Of a DNA stretch of 45,855 bases, positions 31,706-39,698 are shown one piece after another. The stretch comes from Bacteriovoracaceae bacterium (GTDB lineage: Bacteria; Bdellovibrionota; Bacteriovoracia; Bacteriovoracales; Bacteriovoracaceae): assembly GCA_018675575.1 (NCBI GenBank), contig JABGXW010000071.1:1-45855 (forward strand), in the 5' to 3' direction. Made by a program: the position numbers and the translations under genes. The number at the start of each line of letters is the position of its first letter. Within the stretch, counting starts at the first letter, position 1. Under the pieces are notes generated by a model. It ran no database searches. It was not told the DNA's origin and was given only the letters and a program-made list of their open reading frames with translations.

Positions 31706-32329
31706 ATGGACTCATCTCTGATTCAGAGTCTTTTTAATTTTTTAACAAATAATATATTTATTATAATTTTTATTTTTGCAGCCGTGGAAGTTTTTCTCAT
31801 TATCATCATCTTTTTGATGATGAAAAAACATGAAACAATTTTACTCGATGTTTCTGATAATTTGTTGAAGGGTTTTAAAGATGCTCCTGATAAAAACTCA
31901 TTACAAAATATTCATGAAAAAATAGAAGGTGCTCTCGATTTCATTCATCATAAAATTTCACAAAGTCCAGAATTAAGAGAAGACTTCATTAAAAATGCTC
32001 AAAGTATAAATCAGCGACCAAATTACTCTCATCATTATAAATTAGAAATTTATGCGTCTATTATGTCAACACTGGTTCAGGTCTTTCCTCTCTTAGGAAT
32101 CCTTGGAACGATACTGGCAATTGCGCAAACGGCTTTTCAGTCAGGAGGACAAATTGATGTCTCTTCTCTCTCTAATGCCTTTGTTTTGGCCATGGATACT
32201 ACTATCTTAGGGATTGCATTCTCTGTGATTTTCATGGTGGTTGAATCTACCTTTCAGCCTAAAATTGAAAGAGTTATCAATGAGAGTACAGAATATAAAA
32301 ATATAGTCTCAAAATTACATCTGTCATAA
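31706..32329 (+). CDS. ExbB/TolQ/MotA-family ion channel protein
   Basis: The 207-residue protein has three membrane segments in the ExbB layout: one at about 15-40, then a cytoplasmic region, then about 110-140 (STLVQVFPLLGILGTILAIA) and about 150-185 (AFVLAMDTTILGIAFSVIFMV). The LGILGTI and TTILGIA motifs line the proton path in ExbB and TolQ. AAGGAG lies 5 bases before the ATG. The stop overlaps the ExbD-like ATG by one base (TAATG). It should power an envelope process with its partner. No TonB, Pal or TolB gene is present, so the task is open. Confidence 0.85.
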   Translation: MDSSLIQSLFNFLTNNIFIIIFIFAAVEVFLIIIIFLMMKKHETILLDVSDNLLKGFKDAPDKNSLQNIHEKIEGALDFIHHKISQSPELREDFIKNAQSINQRPNYSHHYKLEIYASIMSTLVQVFPLLGILGTILAIAQTAFQSGGQIDVSSLSNAFVLAMDTTILGIAFSVIFMVVESTFQPKIERVINESTEYKNIVSKLHLS

Positions 32330-32907
32330 TGGAAAATATTAAAAACAAACAATTTCGTAAAAGTAAAAAGATAGTAGTCTCTTTGACTTCATTGATAGAC
32401 TTACTCTTTGTCATGATTTTTGTTTCTCTTATCCAGCAAAAAACAGCTAACTTGCCACCAACCTCAGTAAAAAAACCTGGGAAAACTACTTTTACAAAAA
32501 CAAAACAAAAAGTTGTTTTTAAGCCTATAGTAAAGAAAAAAGTAGTACAAAAAGTTTTGAAAACGTATACAGTCGAAGCGGTGTTTGCATTTCATGCGAC
32601 CAATACTAATAAAAATATACCAACTGGGAATTATAAAATGAAAGGAAGTTTTGATGAAAAAACTCGTAAACTTCAATTAGGTGGGTTTAGTTGGATAAAT
32701 CGGCCTAAGAATTATGACATGGTTCCTTTAAGCGGAAATATTGAAAAAGGTGATAGTCTTTTCATAGGAAGAGTCGAGTTTCCAGGTTGTAAAATGTTTA
32801 CACTTAAACGGAGTCAAAAATTAAATAATTCTCCAATAAGTGGAACTTGGGAAGGTATTTATGATTGCTCTCAAGGAGCAACGGGCCTAACCTTAACTAT
32901 TCAGTAA
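32329..32907 (+). CDS. ExbD-like protein with an unusual beta-rich extracytoplasmic domain
   Basis: The N-terminus has the ExbD arrangement: basic start, then SLTSLIDLLFVMIFVSLI with Asp24 as the likely proton-binding residue. A Lys/Pro-rich linker (about 45-75) spans the periplasm. In place of the usual short ExbD periplasmic domain there is a beta-rich region (about 80-192) ending ISGTWEGIYDCSQGATGLTLTI. That pattern, W-G-Y-C-QG-TGLTL, occurs in extracytoplasmic sensor or binding domains of varied bacterial proteins. Two Cys (FPGCKMF, YDCSQ) may pair. I infer a stator-like pair coupled to a sensor or effector domain. Confidence 0.75.
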   Translation: MENIKNKQFRKSKKIVVSLTSLIDLLFVMIFVSLIQQKTANLPPTSVKKPGKTTFTKTKQKVVFKPIVKKKVVQKVLKTYTVEAVFAFHATNTNKNIPTGNYKMKGSFDEKTRKLQLGGFSWINRPKNYDMVPLSGNIEKGDSLFIGRVEFPGCKMFTLKRSQKLNNSPISGTWEGIYDCSQGATGLTLTIQ

Positions 32908-33006
32908 CTTAATTAATAATTTTGCTATAAAGTAATTTGTTTTCTCTTTAGGATGCCAAATTGATATAATGTTTTTTCTAATACTTGAGTAAGATTCCCG
33001 TAGATT

Positions 33007-33033
33007 AAAAAACTGTTAATAATAAAGTTAACA
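33007..33033 (-). terminator. Leftward AT-rich terminator after the lipocalin-like gene
   Basis: TGTTAA (33014-33019) and TTAACA (33028-33033) form a 6-bp stem. On the minus strand it is followed by G and six T (33012-33007). It overlaps the stop codon at 33028-33030. Confidence 0.45.
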
Positions 33034-33504
33034 TTTCTTGAGAGTATTTTCTTTTTTCTGATAAAGAATTTCTGAATTATCTTTTCTTTTATACTCAATA
33101 TCCTGGGTATAGGAAAGTGTTCCATCTTCATTATGTTTACAGTAAAATCTGTAGTTCAAAATAATAAATTCATTCTCATCATTTGGCTGTATATCTATTT
33201 CAAAAAGAGAAGCACCTTTCCATGCTTCAAGAGCGAATTCTCTTTGAGTGGGCTTAACCGTTGCCCCTGCTAATATGTAAATGGAATTAAGAAGAGTTAT
33301 GTTTTTTGTCATCTTACGAGTTGCAGGTTCGTAATAATAATGTCCCATTTCATCATAGGTACCAGAGACTTGATACTCTAATCCATAGATCCATTGGTTA
33401 TTATTTTCAATTGGTTCTGTTTTATTATAGGTGATTTTCTCGCCGTCAGTAGACTCCCAGGTTCCCTCAAGAAATGCCACTGGTCCTAGCGTATATTTAG
33501 ACAT
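33028..33504 (-). CDS. Small cytoplasmic beta-barrel, lipocalin/FABP-like protein
   Basis: The 158-residue protein opens with LGPVAFLEGTWES, the first-strand signature GTW of lipocalin-like and DUF1579/nitrobindin-like barrels. It continues with alternating beta strands (GLEYQVSGTYDEMGHYYYEP, NYRFYCKHNEDGTLSYTQDIEYKR divided across two strands). It has no signal peptide. A small hydrophobic ligand or heme is a reasonable guess for the barrel, but the heme-ligand His of nitrobindins is not identifiable. It sits downstream of the pheA gene, 25 bases past its stop, and may be read from the aromatic operon. Confidence 0.6.
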   Translation of the reverse strand: MSKYTLGPVAFLEGTWESTDGEKITYNKTEPIENNNQWIYGLEYQVSGTYDEMGHYYYEPATRKMTKNITLLNSIYILAGATVKPTQREFALEAWKGASLFEIDIQPNDENEFIILNYRFYCKHNEDGTLSYTQDIEYKRKDNSEILYQKKENTLKKC

Positions 33505-33529
33505 CCATACCCCATGGAAAATGATTTAC

Positions 33530-34369
33530 TTAATTGTACTCCGGTAATATACCTTTTTCAAAGCTTCCAATGACTTTTGTAAGCTCTGTGTCGTTTTTTA
33601 AGGCAGATAAACAGTCTTTTACCTTCGAATCTGTGCTTGCACCTAAAAAATCAACAAAAAATATATACGCAAAAGGATTATCGACGATTGGTCGAGACTC
33701 TAGTTTTGTGAGATTGAGGTTGAACTTTTTAAACTCTTGTAGGCAGTTTAGTAAAGCCCCTGAATGATGTTTTGTCATAAATGCGATACAAGTCTTTTCT
33801 TCTTTGATTCCCCTTACGCAGTCATCTTTTCTAGTCATGACTAGAAATCTCGTAATATTATTTTTAACTTTTTGAATATGATCTTCAACGATATTGAGGC
33901 TATAGTATTTTGCACATAAACTTGATGCAATCGTTGCCTCATGTTCATGTCCATTTGTATTTAATAATTTACTAGCACCCGCGGTATCAAATTCAGGTCG
34001 AGCTTCTATATGATGCCTGTTTAAGAAGTCTCTACATTGGGCCAAAGCAATTGGGTGAGAAGAAACTATTTTGATATCTTTCAATTTCACACCTTGTTTT
34101 GCAAGAAGACAATGCTTAATTGGTATAAAAACTTCTCCTATGGCCCAAACATTTTGAGCATAGAGTAAGTCCATATTAACGGAAACGTTACCAACAATTG
34201 AATTTTCGACAGGTAGTATGGCGCGGTCAACTTCTCCTTCAAGGAGTGCTTCAATAACTTGTTCAGAATGATCGAAACCTGAGACTTTTATCTCAGGATC
34301 TGTTCCAAAAAATTTTCTAAGAGCAATTTCACTATAGGCTCCAGCTGTGCCCTGAAAGGCAACTCTCAT
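33530..34369 (-). CDS. pheA: Prephenate dehydratase
   Basis: The dehydratase domain opens with VAFQGTAGAYSE, followed by DRAILPVENSIVGNV and NNITRFLVM (the TRF motif essential for catalysis). The C-terminal ACT domain contains the ESRP phenylalanine-binding motif (LTKLESRPIVDNPF), so feedback inhibition by Phe is expected. It converts prephenate to phenylpyruvate. At 279 residues it is a stand-alone enzyme without chorismate mutase; that activity is supplied by the DAHP synthase fusion at the operon head. The start overlaps the tyrA stop by 4 bases. Confidence 0.96.
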   Translation of the reverse strand: MRVAFQGTAGAYSEIALRKFFGTDPEIKVSGFDHSEQVIEALLEGEVDRAILPVENSIVGNVSVNMDLLYAQNVWAIGEVFIPIKHCLLAKQGVKLKDIKIVSSHPIALAQCRDFLNRHHIEARPEFDTAGASKLLNTNGHEHEATIASSLCAKYYSLNIVEDHIQKVKNNITRFLVMTRKDDCVRGIKEEKTCIAFMTKHHSGALLNCLQEFKKFNLNLTKLESRPIVDNPFAYIFFVDFLGASTDSKVKDCLSALKNDTELTKVIGSFEKGILPEYN

Positions 34370-35094
34370 GATCTAACCTTTTTATCTATTGTTAACAAGG
34401 CTTCAATAAATTCTTTTCTTGTCTCATCAGCATATGGGTTATAGGAATTCATGTCTTGAAATAATTGCCAAGAATCATTTTCAACGGTACCAAGAATTTT
34501 CATAAGCCTTCTATAACCTTTGGTATCAATATTTAAATCTTTTGCACCTAATTCCATTAATGTTCTTCCAATGAAATGTGTAAGAAGTAACGAGTGAGAT
34601 ATTTCTTTATCATGGGTTTCGGGACTTGCCACAATCACTTTCATCCCATGGCCCTCAAGATAGAATTTGAGGTCTTGATAGGCTTTATCTTCGATTCTGA
34701 CTGGACAAAGGACGATTTTAGATCCAAATAAAGTCTTTCTCGCTGAGTCTGGTCCAAACATAGGATGAGTTGCTAGGATTGATACTGATGAGGGTAAGTG
34801 CTCCAGCATTATTTTAGAGGGATTCTCTTTGACTGAGCAAACATCTATTACTAGAGCATCTTTTTTAATGAGTGGAGAAATTTCTTTAATAACTACTTCG
34901 AAGCTACTAATAGGAACTGCGGGAATGACTATTTGACATTGACAGGCTTCCTCAAGATTTCCATATCTTGCGCCAAGAGCTTCCACATCTTTTTTTACAT
35001 CATTTAAATCATAAATAATAAGATCAGAATCTTGAGTTATATATTTTGATATGAGACGACCAAGACGTCCAAAACCAATGAGTCCTACTTTCAT
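34366..35094 (-). CDS. tyrA: Prephenate dehydrogenase
   Basis: The NAD(P)-binding Rossmann motif GLIGFGRLGRLI opens the protein. It is followed by VIDVCSVKENP, ATHPMFGPDS (the HPMFGP family signature) and SHSLLLTHFIGR with a conserved His. It oxidatively decarboxylates prephenate to hydroxyphenylpyruvate, or arogenate to tyrosine; sequence alone does not decide the substrate. At 242 residues it is short and lacks an ACT domain. It overlaps aspartate-aminotransferase-like and pheA genes by 4 bases on each side. Confidence 0.94.
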   Translation of the reverse strand: MKVGLIGFGRLGRLISKYITQDSDLIIYDLNDVKKDVEALGARYGNLEEACQCQIVIPAVPISSFEVVIKEISPLIKKDALVIDVCSVKENPSKIMLEHLPSSVSILATHPMFGPDSARKTLFGSKIVLCPVRIEDKAYQDLKFYLEGHGMKVIVASPETHDKEISHSLLLTHFIGRTLMELGAKDLNIDTKGYRRLMKILGTVENDSWQLFQDMNSYNPYADETRKEFIEALLTIDKKVRS

Positions 35095-36245
35095 AAAGCT
35101 TCCTTGATTTGTTTGAAGGCCGCCTTTATATTTTCAATGCTTGCGGCAAAGGAGAACCTTAAATAGCCCGGGGTGCCAAAAAATGATCCTGGAAGTATCG
35201 CGACATTGGCTTTCATTAATATAAATTTTGCAAGGTCAACGTCCGTTGCAAAACGTTCCCCTAAAAAGTCTTCGATATTTGGATAAAGATAGAAAGCACC
35301 ATCTGGTTTATTCGTTTTAGGAAATATATCTTTGCATAAATTATAGGCAAAATCTCTTCTTGTCTCGAGGTCTTCAATAATTTCGTTTAAATCTTGCTCA
35401 GAAGTTTCTAATGCCGCTAGCGCTCCATATTGAGCAAAGGTACAACTATTTCCTGAAAGGTGTGATTGAAGTTTATTCATTCCTCTGATAATTTCTTTTG
35501 GTGCAACTAAGTATCCAATTCTAAAACCTGTCATACAATAAGATTTAGAAAAAGACTGTACTGTAAACGTTCTATTAAATGCTTCCTTTGAAATTGAAGC
35601 AAGAGAAATATGTGGAATGTTTCCAAAAGTAAGAAGTTCATAAGCCTCATCTGAAATGATATAGAAATTATTTTTTTCAGCTAACGCAACAATCTTTTCG
35701 AGGTCTTCCTTAGGAAATACTTCACCTGAGGGATTGTTAGGAGTATTTATTATAATTGCTCTTGTCTTAGATGTTATTGCATTTTCAATGGCATGGAGAT
35801 CTAATTGTAGATTTTTAGAAGACACTATAATTGGAACACCTGATGCTAATTTAACTGATTCTGGAAAAGTTACCCAATAAGGAGTAGGGATGATCACTTC
35901 ATCACCGGGATTGATGATTGTTTGAAAAATATTGTAGAGTATATTTTTTGATCCATTTGCAATAATAATATTTTCAAAATTAGCATCAATCTTATTATCT
36001 CTTTTAACTTTTTCAGCAATCTTGATGCGTAGATCTTTTATACCTTCCACTAGAGAGTATCTGGTTTCATTTTCAGCGAGAGCTTTTTGAGTGGCTTCAA
36101 TAATATTTTTTGGAGTAGGGAAATCTGTTTCGCCTACATTAAGTGAAATAATTTGCCGTCCTTCTGATCTCAGTTGAGCGACTATACTTGCTAGTCCAAC
36201 GGATTTGGACTCTTCTATATTCTTAATTCTATCAGCTACTTTCAT
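35091..36245 (-). CDS. Class I aminotransferase, aspartate/aromatic type
   Basis: A 384-residue fold-type I PLP enzyme. Signatures are NVGETDFPTP at the N-terminus, ANGSKNILYNIF, NTPNNPSGEVF, SDEAYELLTFG, and SFSKSYCMTGFRIGYL, where the Lys of SFSKS binds PLP. Arg in YLRFSFAAS near the C-terminus should bind the substrate carboxylate. In this operon it most likely makes Phe and Tyr from the keto acids, or Asp-dependent arogenate; AspC-like activity is also possible. AAGGA lies about 12 bases before the ATG. Confidence 0.92.
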   Translation of the reverse strand: MKVADRIKNIEESKSVGLASIVAQLRSEGRQIISLNVGETDFPTPKNIIEATQKALAENETRYSLVEGIKDLRIKIAEKVKRDNKIDANFENIIIANGSKNILYNIFQTIINPGDEVIIPTPYWVTFPESVKLASGVPIIVSSKNLQLDLHAIENAITSKTRAIIINTPNNPSGEVFPKEDLEKIVALAEKNNFYIISDEAYELLTFGNIPHISLASISKEAFNRTFTVQSFSKSYCMTGFRIGYLVAPKEIIRGMNKLQSHLSGNSCTFAQYGALAALETSEQDLNEIIEDLETRRDFAYNLCKDIFPKTNKPDGAFYLYPNIEDFLGERFATDVDLAKFILMKANVAILPGSFFGTPGYLRFSFAASIENIKAAFKQIKEAL

Positions 36246-36254
36246 TCTTTAATC

Positions 36255-37355
36255 TTATTCCTTCACTTCTGAAGAAGTAAAGGTATTCATGATAGCAGTT
36301 TGTTTCTTCACTGACTCTGCATGAATGATGTCGTATAGCTCTTTTACATAGACCTCTGGTAGTTCGAGTTTGACTGCAATATCTAACCTTTTTTGCATCA
36401 TCTCATTCATTCTGTTGATCTGAAGAGGAGTCACATCGTTTTTAGATTTTGCTTCACCTATTTTTTCAACGATACCCATTCTTATTTTTAAAAACTCTAA
36501 AATTTCTTTATCTACATTATCAATTTGAGATCTTAATCGGTCTATTTCTTCTTCAAATCCTCTATTGGAAGAATATTCTGATCTTAGATTAAGTCCTTTA
36601 AGTATTTTATATAAACTGGCTGGAGTTACTTGTTGTTTGGCATCACTCATTGCAATTGATGGATTAATATGAGTTTCTATCATGAGGCCGTCCATATCGA
36701 TGTCCATTGCTTTTTGTGAAATTTCTGCAATAAGACTTCTCGCTCCTCCAATATGACTTGGGTCACAAATCATTGGAATATCTTTTAACCTATCTTTCAA
36801 TGCAATTGGAATTCTCCAAATAGGACGATTTCTATACCGAGTTTGTTCGTAAGTTGAAAAACCTCTATGTATGGCAGCAATCTTTTTAATTCCAGCTCCT
36901 GATATTCTTTCAATAGCGCCCGCCCAAAGAGAGAGGTCAGCATTAATAGGATTTTTAACCATGACTGGAACATTTGTTCCCTTTAGGGAATCGGCAATTT
37001 CTTGTACGGCAAATGGATTGGCTGAAGTTCTTGCACCAATCCAAAAGATATCTACGTCATACTTAAGGGCCAATTCAACATGATGAGCAGTTGCAACTTC
37101 GACACTGGTTAATAATCCCGTTTCTTTTTTAGCTAATTGTAACCATGGAAGAGCTTTTTCACCCATCCCTTCAAAAGTTCCTGGCCGAGTTCGAGGTTTC
37201 CAAATACCTGCTCTGAAAATTCGTACATCTTCTATTTGTTTTAATTCAAGTGCTGTTTGAAGAACTTGTTCTTCTGATTCAGCAGAGCACGGGCCTGCGA
37301 TAACTAGTGGTTTTTTTAGATTAGGTATCCATTTCGATAGAGGTAGGAATTCCAT
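36255..37355 (-). CDS. aroF: DAHP synthase fused to chorismate mutase
   Basis: The N-terminal domain (about 1-260) is a type I-beta DAHP synthase: VIAGPCSAESEEQ, FRAGIWKPRTRPGTFEG, WIGARTSANPF, VMVKNP, CDPSHIGGAR and GLMIETHINP. The C-terminal domain (about 270-350) is an AroQ-type chorismate mutase (EEIDRLRSQIDNVDKEILEFLKIR, separated here as several helical turns, then IGEAKSKND). It makes DAHP, the first shikimate intermediate, and converts chorismate to prephenate, so it controls both ends of the branch. AAAGGA lies upstream of the ATG at 37355. It is the first gene of the four-gene aromatic operon. Confidence 0.95.
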   Translation of the reverse strand: MEFLPLSKWIPNLKKPLVIAGPCSAESEEQVLQTALELKQIEDVRIFRAGIWKPRTRPGTFEGMGEKALPWLQLAKKETGLLTSVEVATAHHVELALKYDVDIFWIGARTSANPFAVQEIADSLKGTNVPVMVKNPINADLSLWAGAIERISGAGIKKIAAIHRGFSTYEQTRYRNRPIWRIPIALKDRLKDIPMICDPSHIGGARSLIAEISQKAMDIDMDGLMIETHINPSIAMSDAKQQVTPASLYKILKGLNLRSEYSSNRGFEEEIDRLRSQIDNVDKEILEFLKIRMGIVEKIGEAKSKNDVTPLQINRMNEMMQKRLDIAVKLELPEVYVKELYDIIHAESVKKQTAIMNTFTSSEVKE

Positions 37356-37368
37356 AAATAATCCTTTG

Positions 37369-37449
37369 AATAGGTTTTAAATTGTATATCACCTATTTAT
37401 CAGCAAAATTGATGCCGAAAATAGACCTATTTCATAGGTATAACCTATT
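37369..37449. promoter_or_regulatory. Array of five AATAGGT/ACCTATT half-sites before the aromatic operon
   Basis: The half-sites are AATAGGT 37369-37375, ACCTATT 37391-37397, ACCTAT 37425-37430, ATAGGT 37434-37439 and ACCTAT 37443-37448. The last three are spaced exactly 9 bases apart and make two overlapping palindromes with 3-base centres. They sit 14-94 bases upstream of the aroF start. They are good candidates for a repressor that responds to aromatic amino acids; no regulator gene is nearby. The rest of the 308-base gap 37356-37663 holds the mtnB promoter and no other recognised feature. Confidence 0.6.
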
Positions 37450-37617
37450 GAAATATAGAGATAAAATGACTAAGTTATGAACAATAGTCAAGGCTTAGAC
37501 GATTTGAAGGACGTTTAGATGCGAAATGAAATAAAGTATTAGATTACAAAAATATATTGTAATGTTTATCTGTTTTTTGGATCAAACGAGGTACAAATTA
37601 ATGGGAAAGACTCTTTT

Positions 37618-37643
37618 TTGACACCAGTAAAAGGTGATATAAT
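37618..37643 (+). promoter_or_regulatory. Promoter of the mtnB-like gene with short spacer
   Basis: Perfect hexamers TTGACA (37618-37623) and TATAAT (37638-37643) are separated by only 14 bases, instead of 16-18. The start is about 15 bases before the ATG at 37664. The short spacing should make the promoter weak or activator-dependent. Confidence 0.45.
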
Positions 37644-37663
37644 TTAATAAAAGTGAGCGATCA

Positions 37664-38308
37664 ATGGCCATACATACCTTAACCCATGATGATGAGGACA
37701 ACTTAGAATTCATGGTTTCTTTAATAAGACAAATGCATGCTCGACAAGAAAGTCCAGCAACAAGTGGTAACTATTCTTTTCGACCTGAAAAATCAGAAGG
37801 CGACTTTTTTATGTTGTCGGAGTCCGCAGTCGATAAAAGTATTTTTGGTAGAGATAATTTCATTGGAGTCTCAGAAAAAGGAGAAGTACTACCTCTTTGG
37901 CAAAAGGACGGAAGGAATGCTGCAGCTGAATCCACACTCCATATAGCTATTTATAACAGAACAAATGCCCATTGTGTACTTCATTCCCATGGATTGGACT
38001 CTGTTTTGTTTGCAGAAGCTTTTCCTGGTCAAGACGTAGCCTATGTTAAAGGGCTTGAATTATTAAAAGGTTTTTCTGGAGTAGATTCACATGAAGAAAC
38101 ATTTCATATTCCAATCTTTGAAAATAATCAGGATATGGGAAAATTATGCAAAAAGCTAAATGAATATCTAGATGAAAATTATCAATGCTTTGGATTTGTA
38201 TTAAGAGGGCATGGTATAACTTGCTGGGGAAAGTCAGTTTGGGAAGCAAAAAGACATTTAGAAGTGTATCGATATTTATTTGAATATTTTATACATAGAG
38301 CAAAATAG
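37664..38308 (+). CDS. mtnB: Class II aldolase family, methylthioribulose-1-phosphate dehydratase-like
   Basis: The 214-residue protein carries class II aldolase/adducin features: ATSGNYSFR for phosphate binding, ISVSEKGE-like GVSEKGEVLPL, AESTLHIAIYN with the catalytic Glu, the zinc ligands HSHGLDSV and VLRGHGITCWG, and a terminal EVYRYLFEYF. The RGHG-TCWG and E-HLEVYRYLFE ends are typical of MtnB, which dehydrates methylthioribulose-1-phosphate in methionine salvage. No other salvage gene (mtnA, mtnC, mtnD, mtnK) is in the window, so related sugar-phosphate aldolases remain possible. Divergent from the aromatic operon. Confidence 0.85.
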   Translation: MAIHTLTHDDEDNLEFMVSLIRQMHARQESPATSGNYSFRPEKSEGDFFMLSESAVDKSIFGRDNFIGVSEKGEVLPLWQKDGRNAAAESTLHIAIYNRTNAHCVLHSHGLDSVLFAEAFPGQDVAYVKGLELLKGFSGVDSHEETFHIPIFENNQDMGKLCKKLNEYLDENYQCFGFVLRGHGITCWGKSVWEAKRHLEVYRYLFEYFIHRAK

Positions 38309-38431
38309 GAATTATATGGCAATGTAACAAGATTAGATAAAAACGAAAAATAAAATGGGAAAAAGAATTGTTTTTCTGAATTTTTCTGAAATCTTTTTTT
38401 AATTTAATTAGATCGAACATACTGTGCTTCT

Positions 38432-38522
38432 TGGACTGATAGTAGTGGGGGGGAAACAGTGGGCGGAGGCATCCTGCTACAGAAGCGGGCTCTATGGGCA
38501 ATGCTAGTGCACTCTGCAGCAA
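38432..38522. other. GC-rich patch in an otherwise AT-rich intergenic region
   Basis: The gap 38309-38652 is strongly AT-rich except for this stretch, which includes GGGGGGG, TGGGCGGAGGC and GCACTCTGCAGC. Both strands can be read as open for 50-70 codons, but neither reading has a convincing start or ribosome site. It does not match tRNA, SRP RNA, RNase P or tmRNA by eye. It may be a small RNA gene or a fragment of foreign DNA. Confidence 0.3.
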
Positions 38523-38581
38523 TACTGTTTTTAAGCTTTACTGTGTTGAGCAATAAAGAAATAGGAAAATAAAATAAAAAT

Positions 38582-38634
38582 AGGTACCATGACACTTTTT
38601 GGACTAAGAATGTCACAAAAGGAAAGTGGTACCT
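38582..38634 (+). repeat. Two-part inverted repeat before the M14-type gene
   Basis: AGGTACCA (38582-38589) faces TGGTACCT (38627-38634), and inside them TGACA (38590-38594) faces TGTCA (38611-38615). The outer arm is followed by TTT. It lies 18 bases upstream of the ATG at 38653, next to the ribosome site, so it could be a leader hairpin, an attenuator, or a paired operator. Confidence 0.4.
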
Positions 38635-38652
38635 TTTAGTAGAGGAAAGAAT

Positions 38653-39552
38653 ATGACAAATGAAGTTGCTGTTTGGGGAGACAAAGAAAAAACAAATTGG
38701 TTAACAGAACAAGTTATCCAGCGCTCTTACCTGGATGAAGTTGTTTCTAAACTAGATGGATTTAAAAATATATTTAATATTAGTCAATATGGAGCACTTT
38801 CATATGCTCCCAAAAAATATCCATTATTCATTGTGATAAATTTAAACTTCGATACTTCAAAGAAAAATATATTAATAACTGGTGGAGTGCATGGTTATGA
38901 AACTAGTGGTGTCCATGGCGCTTTAAGCTTTTTAGAAAAAGAGGTGGATAATTATATTGATCAATTTAATATAATGGTAGCTCCTTGTGTCAGTCCATGG
39001 GGATATGAGACGATTAATCGTTGGAACCCAAATACTATTGACCCAAACCGTTCATTCTTTAAGGATGGAAGATCAGAAGAATGTAATTTATTAATGCAAG
39101 AAATCGCAGCGATGAAAATTGATATGTTTGCTCATATAGATTTGCATGAAACGACAGATACAGATAATTCTGTTTTTAGGCCAGCATTAGAAAAAAGAGA
39201 TGGCGTGACTCAAGAGTTATGGGATATTCCTGATGGATTTTATCTTGTTGGTGACACGGAAAATCCTTCGTTCGATTTTCAAAAAGCGATGATCGATGCT
39301 GTTCGTAAAGTCACACATATTGCTCCGGCAGATAAAAATGGCAAAATTATTGGTAAAACTATAACTCAAGAAGGTGTAATCAATTATCCTATTAAAAAAC
39401 TTAATCTTTGTGCCGGATTTTCAAATGCTATTTACTGCAGTACGACTGAGGTTTACCCTGATAGTCCTAAAATTAAATATGACGATTGTGTTAAAGCTCA
39501 GGTTGCTGCGATTAAGGGTGGATTAGATTATTTGTTGAGCAAATATAGTTAA
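38653..39552 (+). CDS. M14-type zinc carboxypeptidase / AstE-like hydrolase
   Basis: Zinc and catalytic motifs of the M14 fold are present: GGVHGYETSG (zinc His and Glu), DPNRSF (the Asn-Arg substrate site), AHIDLHETTDTD (zinc His) and CSTTEVYP (catalytic Glu). At about 299 residues it is a single compact domain with no signal peptide, so it is probably cytoplasmic. Substrates could be acylated amino acids, as for succinylglutamate desuccinylase, or peptides. AGAGGAAAG places the start at 38653; the frame is open to 38626 without a site. It is monocistronic. Confidence 0.85.
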   Translation: MTNEVAVWGDKEKTNWLTEQVIQRSYLDEVVSKLDGFKNIFNISQYGALSYAPKKYPLFIVINLNFDTSKKNILITGGVHGYETSGVHGALSFLEKEVDNYIDQFNIMVAPCVSPWGYETINRWNPNTIDPNRSFFKDGRSEECNLLMQEIAAMKIDMFAHIDLHETTDTDNSVFRPALEKRDGVTQELWDIPDGFYLVGDTENPSFDFQKAMIDAVRKVTHIAPADKNGKIIGKTITQEGVINYPIKKLNLCAGFSNAIYCSTTEVYPDSPKIKYDDCVKAQVAAIKGGLDYLLSKYS

Positions 39553-39571
39553 ACTTTAGATGAAAACTGCA

Positions 39572-39602
39572 GCCCTGTGTCGCCCCGCGTCGCCACGTTT
39601 TT
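39572..39602. other. GC-rich imperfect tandem motif past the M14-type gene
   Basis: TGTGTCGCCC is followed by CGCGTCGCCA and then CGTTTTTT. The two 10-base units match at 8 positions. The arms are direct, not inverted, so no hairpin forms despite the T-run. The remaining gap 39603-39915 is AT-rich, with a small GCCTTT/AAAGGC hairpin (39657-39671) and a possible 41-codon reading frame. Confidence 0.25.
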
Positions 39603-39698
39603 TATAGATTGAAAATTTATGAATTTTATTTAATATGGAGTGCCATATGCTGACGGGCCTTTAGAAAAGGCTAGCTGACAAAAATATATCCGTAGAGA

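Noticed and set aside
31706..32907. Zorya-type (ZorA/ZorB) anti-phage stator pair
   Set aside because: ZorA has a long cytoplasmic tail and ZorB an OmpA-like peptidoglycan domain; neither is present, and no ZorC, ZorD or ZorE gene follows.
38404..38616. Minus-strand 70-codon frame across the GC-rich patch, with a signal-like start
   Set aside because: The Pro/Ser-rich end looks like the reverse reading of the GC-rich patch, there is no ribosome site, and it overlaps a second equally open frame.
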